The notes below the pieces were generated by a model. That model was given only the letters and a program-made list of their open reading frames with translations. It searched no databases and was not told the origin of the DNA. The position numbers and the translations under genes are program-made. From NCBI GenBank assembly GCA_026261815.1, contig JAMPIT010000230.1:39020501-39084500 (forward strand): a stretch of DNA of 64,000 bases. The letters are read 5' to 3'. Positions 12,817-26,200 of this stretch are shown here, in pieces. How positions within the stretch are numbered: position 1 is the stretch's first letter; the number at the start of each line of letters is the position of its first letter. The stretch is from Monarcha castaneiventris obscurior. Lineage: Eukaryota > Chordata > Aves > Passeriformes > Monarchidae.

Positions 12817-13872
12817 TGTTTTGGTGGGCTGACCTTGGCTAGGAGCCAGGTGCCCACCAAAACCACTCTTTCACTCCTTCTCAGCTGTACAAGAGAGAGA
12901 AAATATAACGGAAGGCTCAAGGGTTGAGTTAAGGACAGGGAGAAATCACTCACCCATTACCTCATGGCTAACACAGACTTGACCTGGGGAAATTAGATCA
13001 ATTTATTATCAATCAAATAAAAGCAGGGTAATGAGAAAATAAAACCAAATCTTGAACACCATTCCCCCATTTCCTCCTAGTCTTAACTTTACTATCTTCT
13101 ACCAGCTTCCCCACAGTGGTGCAGGGGAACAGGGAATGGGATCTGCAGTCAGTACTTCACACCTTTCCTCAGGGGAACTCCAATTCAGACTCTTCCCGGG
13201 CTCCAGCACAGACACCTTCCTGTCAGGGACAGTCATCCATAAACTCTGCCAACGTGAGTCCTTCCCATGGGCTGCAGTTCTTCACAAACTGCTCTTCCAT
13301 GGGTCCCTTCCACAGGGTCCAGTCCTTCAGGTGCAGCCTGCTCCAGCATGGGTCGCCCACAGGGTCACAAGCCCTGCAAGGAAACCTGCTCCAGCATGGA
13401 CTTCTCTCTCCATGGATCCGTAGGTCCTACAAGGAGCCAATTCCAGCATGAGCTTCCACAGGGTCACAGCCTTCTCTGGCATGGGGTCTTCCATGGGCTG
13501 CAGAGGGACAGCCTGACTCACCGTGGTCCACACCACAGGCCGCAGGAGAATGTCTGCTCCAGCAGCTGGACCATCTCATGTCCTTGTCCTCCTTCCTCAC
13601 TGACCTTGGTGTCTGCAGTTGCTTCTCTCACATTCTCACTCCTCCCTCTGCTATTGTTCTGCAGGGCTCCCTTTTTTCTCCCTTCTTAAGTCTGCTATGC
13701 CAGAGGCACTACAACCATCACGGATGGGCTCAGCCTCAGCCAGCAGCAGCTCCATCCTGGAGCCAGGCTGGCACTGGTTCTGTCAAACACAGAGGAAGCT
13801 TCCAGCAGCTTCTCACAAAAACCACCCTGTAGCCCCCCCACTACCAAAATCTTGCCACACAAACTCACTATA
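12817..13872 (-). mobile_element. ~1 kb LTR-type dispersed repeat, copy 1 (endogenous retrovirus-like)
   Basis: This GC-rich block matches the block at 35956-36849 along most of its length. Identical stretches include 26 bases (13028-13053 and 36127-36152) and 30 bases (13604-13633 and 36580-36609). Inside are degenerate tandem units built on CTCCAGCATGG and CCATGGGCTGCAG motifs. Read on the minus strand it carries AATAAA (13007-13002) towards its 3' end and finishes in the manner of an LTR next to 12817. The overall pattern resembles a long LTR family I recall from bird genomes, but I cannot name the family with certainty. Open frames within it (for example 13267-13689) are products of its base composition, not genes. 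Confidence 0.72.
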
Positions 13873-16289
13873 AGAACCAAATGAGAAGGATTTTGCAATG
13901 AAAAAGTGAACACACCATAGCTTACACATACCACCACCCTAGCAAGCAAGAATGTTACTTCCTTTTTGTCATCTACATACAGAACCAATCAGCAGGACAG
14001 TTACTTTCTCCTTCATATAACAAAGGGAAAATGGCATAATAGGCAGATTTTCTACTTACCTTAAACTATGTATACCAAGAAAAATAATCCAGGCATATCT
14101 ATTTGAGTAGGTAGGTAAGTGCTGTGTCTGAGTTTGTGTTCTGACAGCATGGGGTCAAAGCATTTATGTAACTGTGGATACATCATTCAGCACTAATAGG
14201 TCAAACCAGGTATTATTTGGTAGAAAAAGCTTACATCAGGAAAGAATGTCTACAGAGTGCCCAGAAATTAATTTCTTGCCAAATCTGTTATTTGTGTTTG
14301 GCAATTCAGGTCTCCAGAGAAAATAAAATTCTTCAAACTGGGACCACCAACGATGAAAACATCTCTTTTTTGTGTGTATGGATAATCTGTATGTGTTTTG
14401 TGGTTTGTTGCTTGGGGTTGTTTTTCATTGAGTATGCTAAACACACTTGATGTTCAGAAAATCTCTCCAGCTAGGGACAAGTGCAAGGATCAAAGTGTGG
14501 CAATGCAAGCAATCTGTCTATCACACAAGATTAATTGAATACAGCATGTAATAGCAGAGACATCTACTGAACCAAGAAATACCTATCCTTCTTCAGGAGA
14601 CACCCCATCACTGCAGAGCAAGCAAGCAAAGCAGAAATGCATCTTGATACTAACACTGCACAGACAGGCTGACACACAGACAATACAAGCAAAGAAAATG
14701 ATCACAAAACCTCTACCTGAGGTGACAAATAGGTCTGCAATCTTTTTCCTTCTCAACAAAAACAATCTGCCAGGCATCTGGAGACAAGCACATTATCCAG
14801 ATACTCACCATTTAGAGAGCTTTACTTATGCCTTTTTTTAAATGTTTTGCAGGAGTATCTCTGGGAACAGAAGTCTTTTCATCAATAAAGAACAAACTCA
14901 GAAAGCTTCCTTTTCCTACACTGCAGATGTGTTTCACTCTGACCTCTGACTATATTTAGGGCTCAACAGAACAACGTAGCAGTGATGAGGACCAGATAAT
15001 AAGAGATTTCAGAAGAAAAAGGACTGGTTTCTTGCTTAAAGAATAGGAACAAATGCATGTAACATGAAACAAAGAGCATCTATGTTTATGTTGCAGTATA
15101 GTCTGTGCAAGCATTCAGAGAAAAATATTCAAAGCTAACTCTGAAAGTTATTATGTTTAAAAATAAAGAATCAATCAGTGACTAAACATCCTGTTAAACA
15201 GAGATCCTCATCTGGATTACCTACAGCACTGTAACCCTGTTATGCACCAAATAATGTCTGTTGGACAACTTTTTCCCCACACGTTCACGTTTTCTTCATA
15301 AGACAATTCCTCCTGCAAAAATCAATCTTCATAAACCTAAGGTAGTCAGTCCTGAAAACAGGCTGAAAAGCAGCTAATTCCCAATCACAAACTCCACAGG
15401 GGAAGATTAAGTATCAGTACCAGTCCACACATACTTGTGAGCACCTTTCATGAAATGAGGCTACTGAAATACAGGACTGTTTAATCCAAATCCTAAAATA
15501 CAGGAGGACTTTGCAGTATTGCATAAATTCAGTAAGAACTGGGAAAAAATATATTTCATCACTGGTATCATCAGAAAGAAACAGTTACATGAGACTATAA
15601 AACAAAATGCGCAAGGAGAAAAGCCCCACGGACTTGTCCTAAATTAAAGCAAAAAAAACTTGAAGGCTAGCATAAATCACAAGATAGAGAGTATCACACA
15701 TCATAAACAGTTTTAACAAAACCTATTCCTAATGCAATACAGATACTAGTGAAGAACAATTTCCTGAAACATATTCAGTTTTATTCTGTGAATTAAATTT
15801 TTTAGAAGCAAGATGGCTTCAAATAGCGTATCTGACACTATCCAAAATAAGTGTACAAGCTTGCAAACCACAGAGTGCAGAGGAGAGATTGCAGTCACTG
15901 GCCAGGCAGAATTTTAGACACTACAAGGGGTCTGAAAGTCTCATGTTGATAACTTTTGGGGAGCTAAAGACAAAAGACTGCACTGAGTTGCAGGTCAGTG
16001 GAGGGAAGTAGCAGGGGGGGAAAGGCTGACAGAAAGCTACACTTTAGACATCCCCCTATATTACAAGGCATCCTCTCTAGAATGAGATCCTTGGGGAGAA
16101 ACCTGAAGAAGTAGGTTCTTCAGGCCTCATATTCCCATGAAGAGGGGGAGCACAAACACCTTCTGGTAAGGGTTCCAGAAGGCAGGTCCCTTTTAGCTGC
16201 TCACCAGACAGTATAGCACATTGAGTATGATGCCTTTCCTCATCAAACAACCCTTTGCTCAACCCACTGACTAAATCCCTAGAGAAATT

Positions 16290-16455
16290 GCAAGATTTTG
16301 TGCAGAGAGGCTGCAGGACCTCCACTGTGGGAGGTGTCCAGGACTGGACTGGACAAGCTGACCTGAATAGCGCTGCTTTCACAGCGCTGAGCTGCAGGAC
16401 CTCCAGAGGTCCCTTTCAAGCCAGAGTACTCTGTGATTCCATTATGATTCTGCCT
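16290..16455 (+). mobile_element. CR1 LINE 3'-end fragment
   Basis: The plus strand carries the typical CR1 tail. An order of GAGGCTGCAGGACCTCC, GGACTGGACTGGACA and GACCTCCAGAGGTCCCTTTC runs into a degenerate ATTCTRTG-type terminus (TGTGATTCCATTATGATTCT near 16432-16451). Only about 165 bases are recognisable, as expected for a 5'-truncated insertion. It is opposite in orientation to the other CR1 in this intron and to OSBPL10. The upstream boundary is uncertain. Confidence 0.82.
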
Positions 16456-18067
16456 GCAATGCCCACTAACTGAAAAGTTAGGAATTAACAGAGCTGAAGT
16501 CATTTAGCCAGCTGTAATTCTCTTTTATGTCGCTTTGTATGCCAGCTAAGCAAATTTATGGCAGAAAAATACTGCCACATTAGTCAATAATACACCACTC
16601 ACACTTGCAAAGAGGGCACAAAAAGATGGACAACTACAAATTTAACCTTTACAATCATCTGGTCTTGCAACACCAATCTATATGTAAATCCAGTTCTCAC
16701 AGTGCTATTTCTTGTATGCAGTATCACATGCTAGCATATTTGTAAGGGGACAGAAATGGTAAAGACATGTTAATACAAGGAGTATTAACAGTCTCGCCCC
16801 AGGACGACACATTTATTAAACCACCCTGACTCTTCCTGCAATTTCTTTGCTTATCCACTATACACATTCACATTGTTGATAAACACACAAAACTCAAAAA
16901 AACCCAAACAAAAACCCTTAAGTATTTCAACAGAAAACCAATCATTATAAATCCTACCAGGAGAACATTCAATATGTGAAACAAATTAGGCCTAGAAGAT
17001 TGTCTTCTTTTATGTCTAACTTCTTTAGGCCAGTGGAACTCTCTGCTTGAAAAGCTTCTTAAGAATTGTTTAGTCTGATTAAACAATCACTTGGTCCACC
17101 TCAGACTGAAGACTCTCTATAATGTGGAAGAGTTCTGCCTTTTCAACTCCAACTCCTCTGCTGAGACAAATTTTAGACTTAAATTCTGTTACCACAGCTG
17201 GGATTTGTTTCCACATTCTGGGCTTTTGAAATAAAGAACCACTACAGTTCATCACCACAAGCTGAAAACCCAGGGTCTTTTTCTAGCAAGACCAGACAGA
17301 ATAGCTGAAGCCTATTTGGATGATGCTTCACTAAGCAAGATAAAGCAGTGCCAACCTGAGACAAACTCTCCCTGGAGGAGAGGTCAGCTCAACTTAGTAA
17401 GGTTTAGTTAACTAATTCAGAGTCTTAATGAGATGGGTAAGATTTCTAATGGGCAGTATCACCAAACCCACATATGTACACATACTAAGGAATAAAACTG
17501 ACAGCACAAAGCAAATTAACTGGCACATAACAAATCAGAAATCCTGAAATAAAATTAACATTGACTTCAGAGTTCCTTTAGCAAGGGGCACAAGTTTTAT
17601 ACTGAGTAGACTATGCCATTGATCCACTTAATTGTTAAGCCTTACGGCAAGGGAACCCAAGTTCTTTATATTCCAATGATTAGTTTTCACTGACTTTCAC
17701 TAGTAATTATGGAATGCCACATGAATCAGAACCTCATGTTTATTCAAATTAGAAGCAGATTTGGTATTAAAGCTTTTTTTTTTACATGGCATATTACTCT
17801 CAATTATATAGACAGCAGCTGGAACACATGCATTTTGGAGGTGGAAGTGATTCAATAATATGCAGTGGGTTTGGCTGGTGATAAAATTTTTATTAATTAT
17901 TTGCATAAACAGTTTTACTGGAGGACTGTTTGCTGACACAGTAGCTATTCCAGAAAGCTAGCAAAAAAAATCAAATCAAAATTAGCTAGATTATCTTAGT
18001 CATTGTCAGTGCTGCTGTAGCAGGCTTAGGGTCATTTAATTCTACTTTTAGTCTAATTGTACATTTA

Positions 18068-18119
18068 ATCCTTAAATATACATTCCCTTGATTATCCTTA
18101 AATATACCTTCAATTGATT
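18068..18119 (+). repeat. Two-unit tandem repeat, period 26
   Basis: Units at 18068-18093 and 18094-18119 share ATCCTTAAATATAC and end in TTGATT, with a few changes in the middle. This is a simple local duplication in intron sequence. Confidence 0.8.
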
Positions 18120-21100
18120 ACCTCAGATTTCATTTTTTAGATGGTCTGCATAGTGAATGGATTAACTGGTACCATCTTTGCCTAGAGATTAATTTAGCTA
18201 AATCATTACAGGCCATCCACTGTGCTCTTCGGCCTGAAAAGTACTTAATCGTGCAGAGGACAAAAAGCAGAGCACATTGAGAAATCCTGTAATGTCTGTA
18301 CTGAACAGTGAAAAGGGACTCTCTGTAATACTGCAAACATTACTTTCCCATCCTGATCTGTTGTTCTTCCATTACTGCACTTGTGGCTAGCACTGTATGT
18401 TCATGGCTAAGCTCATCTCCCAACATCAATTATACACATTTCTGTCAAGTACAAAAAGGAATTAGGAAGCACTAGAGACAAATTATACCAGGAAACAATC
18501 CACAGACCTGGGCACGTCTGCTGAGACACAGATAAATAAAGGTAATATTGAACTAGAAATAATTTCTTTTATCCAGCTTAGTTTCTAAAATTGCATGAGC
18601 GTTTTTAAAATTATTTCTCAGTATATCTATCTCTAATATATTCTGTAATAGCTCTAAAGTCTAAAATTCTAAAGTCATATTAGGATATATACTTATATAC
18701 AGATAAAAAAATTACAGCTTGAAAGAAACTATCACCTGAAGAAATGAAAAAAAACCCCATGAACTTATCAAATTAAACAATTCAGTACCTCCTCTAAATA
18801 GAACAGTTCCCTCTTACAGTTGAAAACATCAAGGTTCAGATCATCCAGGGGACCAAAATATCTTTAATAACCTGGACTTGACTGCCCTTGCAATCACTAT
18901 CACAATTAAAACCTGGTTTAGCAGTTAGATAATCAGAGCTAAAGGCTCAATCCTACAGAGCTCAAACTTCAATCCTATTAAAAAGACACTTCAATTTGGA
19001 GCATGCGTACAGCTGCTCATGCACACAGGCAGGGGAAAGCCAGGGACAGGAAAGCAGGGAGACTGCATAGATACCAGATCCACAGGATGGGAAGAATCAG
19101 CTGGCATGGCATTTTAAGGCATAAAAATCACATGTAGAGGGCTATATTGCAGATGTAGCTACAGAACAATTTTTAAAAGAATTCTTAACTGAACTATTAG
19201 AACCAAAGAAAATGATTCCTTCCCTTTCAGACCCCACATAACAACAGCCTGTTACCTATTTGTATTTGGTTGAATAATCTTTAGCTTCTACTTTATTTCA
19301 CCAGAGAAGAAACTGCGTTCCTGTAACCCTGACAGTGCGACAAAGCAAAAAGAAAAGTTTTACTATAGTTACATGTGGCATCAAAACTCAGCTCCAGAAT
19401 TTTCTACATCCCTCAAGAATGCTTAAGTATTCAAAGAAAATTGCATTAGATGAACCTTGTTATTCCACAGAACTATGAAGATCCACACTTCTTCATAAGC
19501 ATATAAAAACCAGTCACTGGTTAGTTAATGATGCTGCTTAATGCACGGCTGCAAAGTGTCTGAATGTTGTGCTGACAATTAGCACAGTTATCACCAAACA
19601 CACTCAGCCACTCGGTCACGCTGCCAGGAAAACTGCTGCCACTGGCAGGCAGCTGCAGGGGAAAGATTCCTCAGCAGTCACCCACACCCACCTCTGCCCC
19701 AACAGAACATCTCTGTTTGCTTCTTAAAACCACTGCTGATCCACATACCTAAAATTATCTTTTCCTTAGAAATAACACTCTACAACATAAGCAGGTGAGT
19801 CTGCTGTTCCTCAAGGTTAGCCATTTAATGGCATTTTCTGTTTCAGACTAGAGGTGAATTCACAATTTGTTTGGTCAGTACATCTACTATATTGCACTGA
19901 GAGTTAGCCAAAAAGCTCTCTCCCATTCATTTGGGGTATAGCTTCTGACTAAGACATAGAGGTTACACCATAAAATTACAGTTTCTTTTAAGTAAAAATC
20001 TAGTCCCAGTCAAAGAAGAGAATGGAATTAATTTTGATAGCACTGATACAGGAACTAGCACTCTCATCTCATAACTTCTGTAAAAGCAAGGCTTATATCT
20101 TCTGGCAGGTATATTTGGAAAGTTGAGCCCCATTAATACCCCAGCAGCTTCTTCAAGAAATGGAGATTATCTAGTGCCTAGTTGGGTTTTCTTAAAAAGA
20201 AAATCATTAAGAGAAATAAGCTTCATTTGAATGACACCTGTGGATTCCTCTTTTCTTCTACAAGAACCTATCAGATAAAAAAAAAGAAATCAGGGCCTTC
20301 AGTGTCAACAAAATGTCAACTAATGACATTTAGAAGCATTTTCTCACTCTCTGCTGATGTCACCACTGTTACTAACAACAAACTATCTGGACTACAAACA
20401 AGTGATGATTTGCATTTGTTTCCATATATTATTATACATACTAAGTAATTAGCCCAGTCAGTGCTTTTATACCTTTGAAAATAAAGTGCTTACTCAGTGC
20501 CAGATCTAGGCTCTTGCCTTGAACACACAAGGCCACAATATACTTAAAAATATGATCACATCCTGCACACAGAATTGTTAAATTGTGTCCAGTCAAACAT
20601 CTTTGATAACTACGGGTGTGTCAGACATCATCTCCTGGGTGCCTACCTGGCTCAGATAGCATTCCTACCAGGGTAACTGTTAAGTTTCTCAGAAAAAAAC
20701 TCATCAAAATGATCAAAACTGAAAAATGTATCAGCTACATTTAAAGAAACACTTCAAATTCAGAGCCAACAGTATCAATCTCAGATAGCATCACACACGC
20801 AGACTCAGTGTAAGGAAAGATGCAGGTTTGTAAAGAGCTTCCAGGAATGAATCCTGGTTCAGGCCACTTCCTCAGGGCAAAACCAACTTTCTGCTCATTA
20901 ACCTGTACTACTACATCACAAAAATTACCTGCCTGATTCCAGCAGCTTCCTGTTACTCCGCCAATCCACAAACTTCTATTCACTGTTTTTACCAAAAACA
21001 CCACCTTGAGTTGACCTTTTTGTAACTTAAAAATCTTACTCCTTCTCTTCACCAACCTCTTTTTCTTCTTTTTTAGTTGCTAATGCCCCAGGGCCTCCAG

Positions 21101-21499
21101 ATGCAGGCTCCTGATTTCAGGAAGACTGCCTACAAAGCACTGAGGATTCTGTACTATCAACAGTGCTACACTTCCTTGCTTATATCCATCCCTTCTAGGG
21201 TACTCCTCAATAAATCATGAGTTCCACAAGCAAAGCAGTACCTCAAGCCACACACACAACTCAGGGTCTCTTATCAGCAAACGAACGGGAGGGGATTGGA
21301 CTCAAAAAAAAAAATGTCATTTAAAATATGTCATTAATGGCTCAACTCAACTGCAAAATGATACCTTAACATGAGTAAAATCAGCTGCTGCTCTTTATGT
21401 TCTTGCTGCAAAATTCATGCTTGGACATCCCATTTAGCTTTAGTGGATTGATGCCTTTTCCTGGTCTTAAAATCAAGAATCAAACATGGTTAGGAGGGA

Positions 21500-21800
21500 A
21501 AAAGGGATTTTACCTTGCTATTTATTTTAAGGATCCTTAGGTGCACTATGTCCAGGTTGAATGCACCTCAATGCACACCACAATGCACCCCCCACCAAAG
21601 AGCTGGTATATCATTATGGGTCTTACTAATTAGCATATCTATCAAAAATTCCCCAATGAGAGGCTCAAATGAGCCCTCCCTCCCCAAGAAACCTTCCCCT
21701 GGATGGTTCTATCTTAGTTTACAAAATGTGTTCTGGAGAGGACCTTGGGGCCTGGGGCTTTCTGATCCCTAACTACAAAACCCCTAAAATGTTTAGTCTC
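21500..21800 (-). repeat. Possible LTR fragment
   Basis: This interval is GC-richer than its surroundings and has a repeated TGCATT motif (plus-strand AATGCAC three times between 21559 and 21586). On the minus strand a poly(A)-type AATAAATA occurs just after the palindrome TAAGGATCCTTA (21528-21539). The organisation recalls the U3/R part of bird LTRs, but ends and family are not defined. It could also be unrelated old repeat sequence. Confidence 0.35.
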
Positions 21801-23142
21801 CTAGCTGAACAAACAGGTCCAAGAATGTAGGCAAAAAGCACTAAGAATACAGAAGCTGTAAAAAGGTATAAAGGGGTATAAAAGAAAAGGCAAAAAATCA
21901 TCATGGCATCAGATAATCAAGAATAAAAAACCCCAACAAAAACTAAAAAACTCTAATGAAACAGATTTCAGTGGTTCAGTACATAGCTACTCCCAAAATA
22001 CTCTTAAACAGCCTCTTGTCTTAAAAACACACTGTAAGAAGTACACTTGGCTTATCCAAAAAAGGAATTACACGACTTCCTAATAAAAAGTAATTACAGT
22101 AAATTTAAACATTTTGGTAAATGGATACTAGGAGTAACAGAATTCAAAATTCCTTTCTAAGGACAGAGGACCAAAGGAACATGTGAGAAAAAAAAAATCT
22201 GCTTTATCTGTGATTTGTTTTGAACTATATACAATTCAACATACTACAAAAGAACTGGAAAAAACAGCTTTATTGATGACTCCAGTCATTACATATTTTA
22301 TTAAAGGCGATGTAATTTAATTTAAGCCATTCCAATTGCCCAGAGCATTCACTCATTTCTTCAGCTCTCTTGAAAACTTCTTCCCAGTTCTCCAGGTCTC
22401 ATGTGCTCCAGGTGCCCTATAATCTCTAGGGTCTCAGAGTGAAGTGTTTTCCTGGTGGGCAGCACTGGTTACTGAAGCAGACAGTAGAAGCTGGAGAAGT
22501 TTGTCATGATGAGAGATTTTCAGTGCATGAGATGTCTGATACACGCAGCTGTGTGTCTCCTCAAAGAGTGGATGCTTCAGAACTGCCCTTTACCAAGTAA
22601 ATGCCACAAAAGCACAAATCAGCTGGTTGATGCAGGATGATGTGGACAAGTTCTGCCCATTATCACTTAACAGGAAAAAGGATCAGGAAAAAACATAGTT
22701 TTTCAACTCAAAGAATAGTCAGCTATACTCAAGAGATGCCAAAGAGCAAACAGCAACATGGAAAAACAAGTAGGAAGCAAGGAGCATCTCCTGTCTATCC
22801 CAAACCACAATGAAAAAGAAATAAATAGGGGCTTTTTTGCACCAGAAGATAGAAATGTGTACTGACAGTCTGTTGATTGCTTTTAAGATTAGAAAGGAAT
22901 TGTACACTCGCCAAAGTTTGCTGACACAAGTACCTCAGAGAAGCAAAAGCACAGAACAATATCATCAACACATTTTTCAAGTTTTTGGAATGCACTTTTG
23001 CATGAAACTTATCATTATCACAAGTAACTCCAAACAAAGAGTATACTATAAAGACAAAATAGGATAATTAATCAGTGAAAGCATCCACCATCACACATGG
23101 TTTGCATCTCACCAACAACCTACAGAGAGCAAGCACGCTTAC

Positions 23143-23297
23143 CTCAGTGTTTGGTTGTAGTGCCTGCACATCCTGGGCTGCAGATGGAACTATTGCCCAT
23201 GTAATGTTGGCACTAGCAGATGATAAGGAGCTGAGGGCACCATTTTTCAGTTGCTCTGTGGAGTGTGACTTGGGCCCAGGCCATCCCAGGATACCTT
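23143..23297 (-). CDS. OSBPL10: OSBPL10 internal exon: variable linker before acidic segment
   Basis: This 155-base exon has its acceptor AG at 23299-23298 and donor GT at 23142-23141. Entering in phase 1 it reads EGILGW, then [13 protein letters not shown], then [12 protein letters not shown] and ends at NTE in phase 0. The [14 protein letters not shown] and SANITWAI blocks are conserved between ORP10 orthologues as I recall them, while the segments between them vary. It encodes the poorly structured linker between the helical segment and the ORD. The length (2 mod 3) is exactly what is needed to connect the phase-1 donor at 32497 with the phase-0 acceptor at 6988, which supports the exon order. 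Confidence 0.93.
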
Positions 23298-26200
23298 CTG
23301 AAGTAGAAAATAGGTATCAGCTTACAAGAGAAAGATTACAGATTTCTTCCATTCACCTCATCATTCTACTGATCTAAATTAGTTGTAGCTCTTTTCTGCT
23401 TCCATGCACAGCTTCACTTCAGTAACAAATGATCTTGTACTTTCTCAACTAGCTTATGCAGTATTTCAAATTATATCCCTGCCTTTGGAAGCAAGAAACA
23501 TCCTAAATAACCAAAGTAAGCATCTTATAGGCCAACTTATCAGTGATTTTTTTAAGTCAATGAATGTGAGTTCTACCACCAGACTGTATAATCCTTATGT
23601 ATAATTCTATCTGGCATACCTTGGAAATTACACAAGTATTCTCTACCCAATATTTTCATAGTTACGAAGTTATCCAAGTAAACCCTCCACTTCTTCTGCC
23701 TGAAATCAAAGTTTTAAGACTAGCAGCTGTATCTTATCTCTGTCTGTACTACAAAAAGTTTTTTCTAGATTAAGTACTAAAATGCTTTACTGGTCCCAAG
23801 ACCACATTTTAAAAGAGGTCTCATTAGAAAGATACACATTAAATATGAATCAACCAGAACTTGGCATCAGAACAACCCTTATTTCCAGGGGCTCTTGATT
23901 TCCTGGGTGAGTCTGTATTTAAGAATGATCAGCTAAGGCAAGTGCACACTTGTTCCTCCCTAACTGCTCTAAAACATAGTCTCAACAGTCAAATCAGTAG
24001 CCCTCAGCACAGGACTTAAAATTTCAGCTATTAATTACATGCTGCTATAAAATGTAGAGATATGGATAAGAAAACCACGGCACTTCAGTAATTACCATGA
24101 TTTGTATATGAATATACTATTAGTGCCACAGGGAGGATCTCCTCTCATCACTGACAAGTTTTTAAGATGACGCAGAGCAACACAAAGTACATTAAAGAAC
24201 ATGCAATTTCTCCTCTCCCTATCACCAGGGTTACCAGAGATTGCCTCCTAAGTGAAGTAAATGGTTTCATCTGGAGAGGCCGTGCTATGTAGTGTTACAT
24301 TAATGCTCCCATTATTAAAAAATGGGCCACAAATCCCATAGCTGAACTCTTACCAAATTCTAGAGACAAAACAGTTACAGAACATTCCTCTCATCTAAAA
24401 TGGCACTAAGTTATGGAGACATGGCAGAAGTTCAGATCTACTTTGCTTAGGGTGCTTTTGTGCCGCCATCTTTTGCTGAAGAAAGCATGAGGAAAGCATA
24501 AGCAAATAGTTAAGCATAAAATGATTTTCAAAGATCTGACTAACCAACAAGGGGAAAAAATCCAGCTTTTTTTTCCTTTTTTAAATGTCTATTTCATATA
24601 ATTACACAAAATTCCATTTGCCAAAGGAAGAACATCTCTGTGGCTCTGCTGTCAAATTATGCTTCTCACTCTTCATTATTTTGCAGTAACAGATCCCGAT
24701 CTATTTTTCTGTTTCTCCCTGTCAAAAAAGCTGAATAATGGATTAGTGCTGCTATTTTCCAATTACAGAGACACTAAAAAAAAAAACAAAACACTGAACT
24801 GACTTCTCTTTATGCCAATCTTTAAAAATATGTCATCCGATCATTTCCTTGGGCTATCCATTTTCTCTCTGCACAATCTATTTGGCCTTCACTGTAAACA
24901 GTTTTGATTTTTTTTTAATCTCATTTATGTAAATATGCACAATAAAAATCTCCCACGTGAAGAAATACCTCACTTCAGGGGAAATTTTTAAGTGTGAACA
25001 TTTACCTCATCATCACAAACATTTTTAAAAACACTATACTAGTTTTTCCACTTCAGTGCAAATACATTGTAAAAAGACCTTTTCCTTTGTCTTTCTCTGC
25101 ACATTTTAGAGTCTCTTAGAGAAATAGAAACTGTTAGAACTAGGCAAGCATGTTTTCTCTCCTGTACCAAGAGCAGTGCTACCCTCACAAAACAACAAAT
25201 ATTGTCAGCCTAATCAAATTTTAAACAGATCTTAAAAACACATTATGACCTTGCCAACACCAATAGGATGCCAAGAGTTAAGGTCCAAATGATAATAAAG
25301 CACATGCATTTCCTCAATACTTCTGCATATGAGAAAAATTGTTTTGTTAAATTGTGCATCTGGAATTTGACTACTTTGCAGAAGAAAAATATGCAGGGAA
25401 AGATATTAAGTCATACAAGCACAGAAATATAAACAAATAAAAAGTCATCTCCCTGAATAAGTTGAGAAAAATTCACACCTAGTTTCAAAGTGCCATCAGG
25501 GAACCTGTGATGATCTTTACAAACCTTACTCTGAGATGTCAGCATTCTCATATCATCCCAAGGGACTTGCCATATGTCTAATACAGCAGCTCACTTTTCA
25601 GACAAAAGCAATGCCTGATGAGAGAACTCATTAGAACTTACCTTAAAAACAACAAATAGAATAAAATCTCCATGTAGAAAGTGAAAGGCCACAACAATAT
25701 GGCTCCTACTTTGCTGACATTATTAGTTTTCTAAAACTTTTCATTACATTTTCTCAGGATTTTTTTCCCATTTTTTCAGTACACCCAAATGTTCTCATCT
25801 GCACTAGAACAAATTACTTTTGACACAAAATAGTACAGGTATAGCTGTTGTCTGTGCCATATCTAATCCAGTTGTTTTACTGGAATTTACTCTCCACAGA
25901 CTGAGCTGCTATCTGTAAATCCTTTGATCCACTCTAATGGAGTTTCCATCTTTGCCACTTTATGGGGCTCAAAAATTTCTATCACTAGTTCAGTACCTGT
26001 TCTTATAAAGACTTAAGAAAATATATATATAAAGACTAAACATAATATGAGAAAGTTTATCTTCAGAGTTGGGTAAGAATAGGAAGAAATGGCTGTCATT
26101 GGTTTGGGTTTTTTTAAAGGCTGATTTTTTTTCTCTGGTCTCAGTCATAGCCAAAGACAGCTGACAGAAAGGTAAATTCTAATCTATTTTGATACATTTC

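Larger units (their letters stand above)
6989..23142 (-). other. OSBPL10: OSBPL10 intron (16.2 kb) containing CR1 and LTR-type repeats
   Basis: This intron is bounded by GT at 23142-23141 and AG at 6990-6989. It contains a polypyrimidine run near 8800-8865, small tandem repeats at 9844-9906 and 18068-18119, two CR1 fragments, one long LTR-type repeat and an LTR-like fragment near 21500-21800. Between these the sequence is ordinary AT-rich intron. No exon is expected, because the flanking exons join in frame into contiguous family sequence. Confidence 0.9.
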
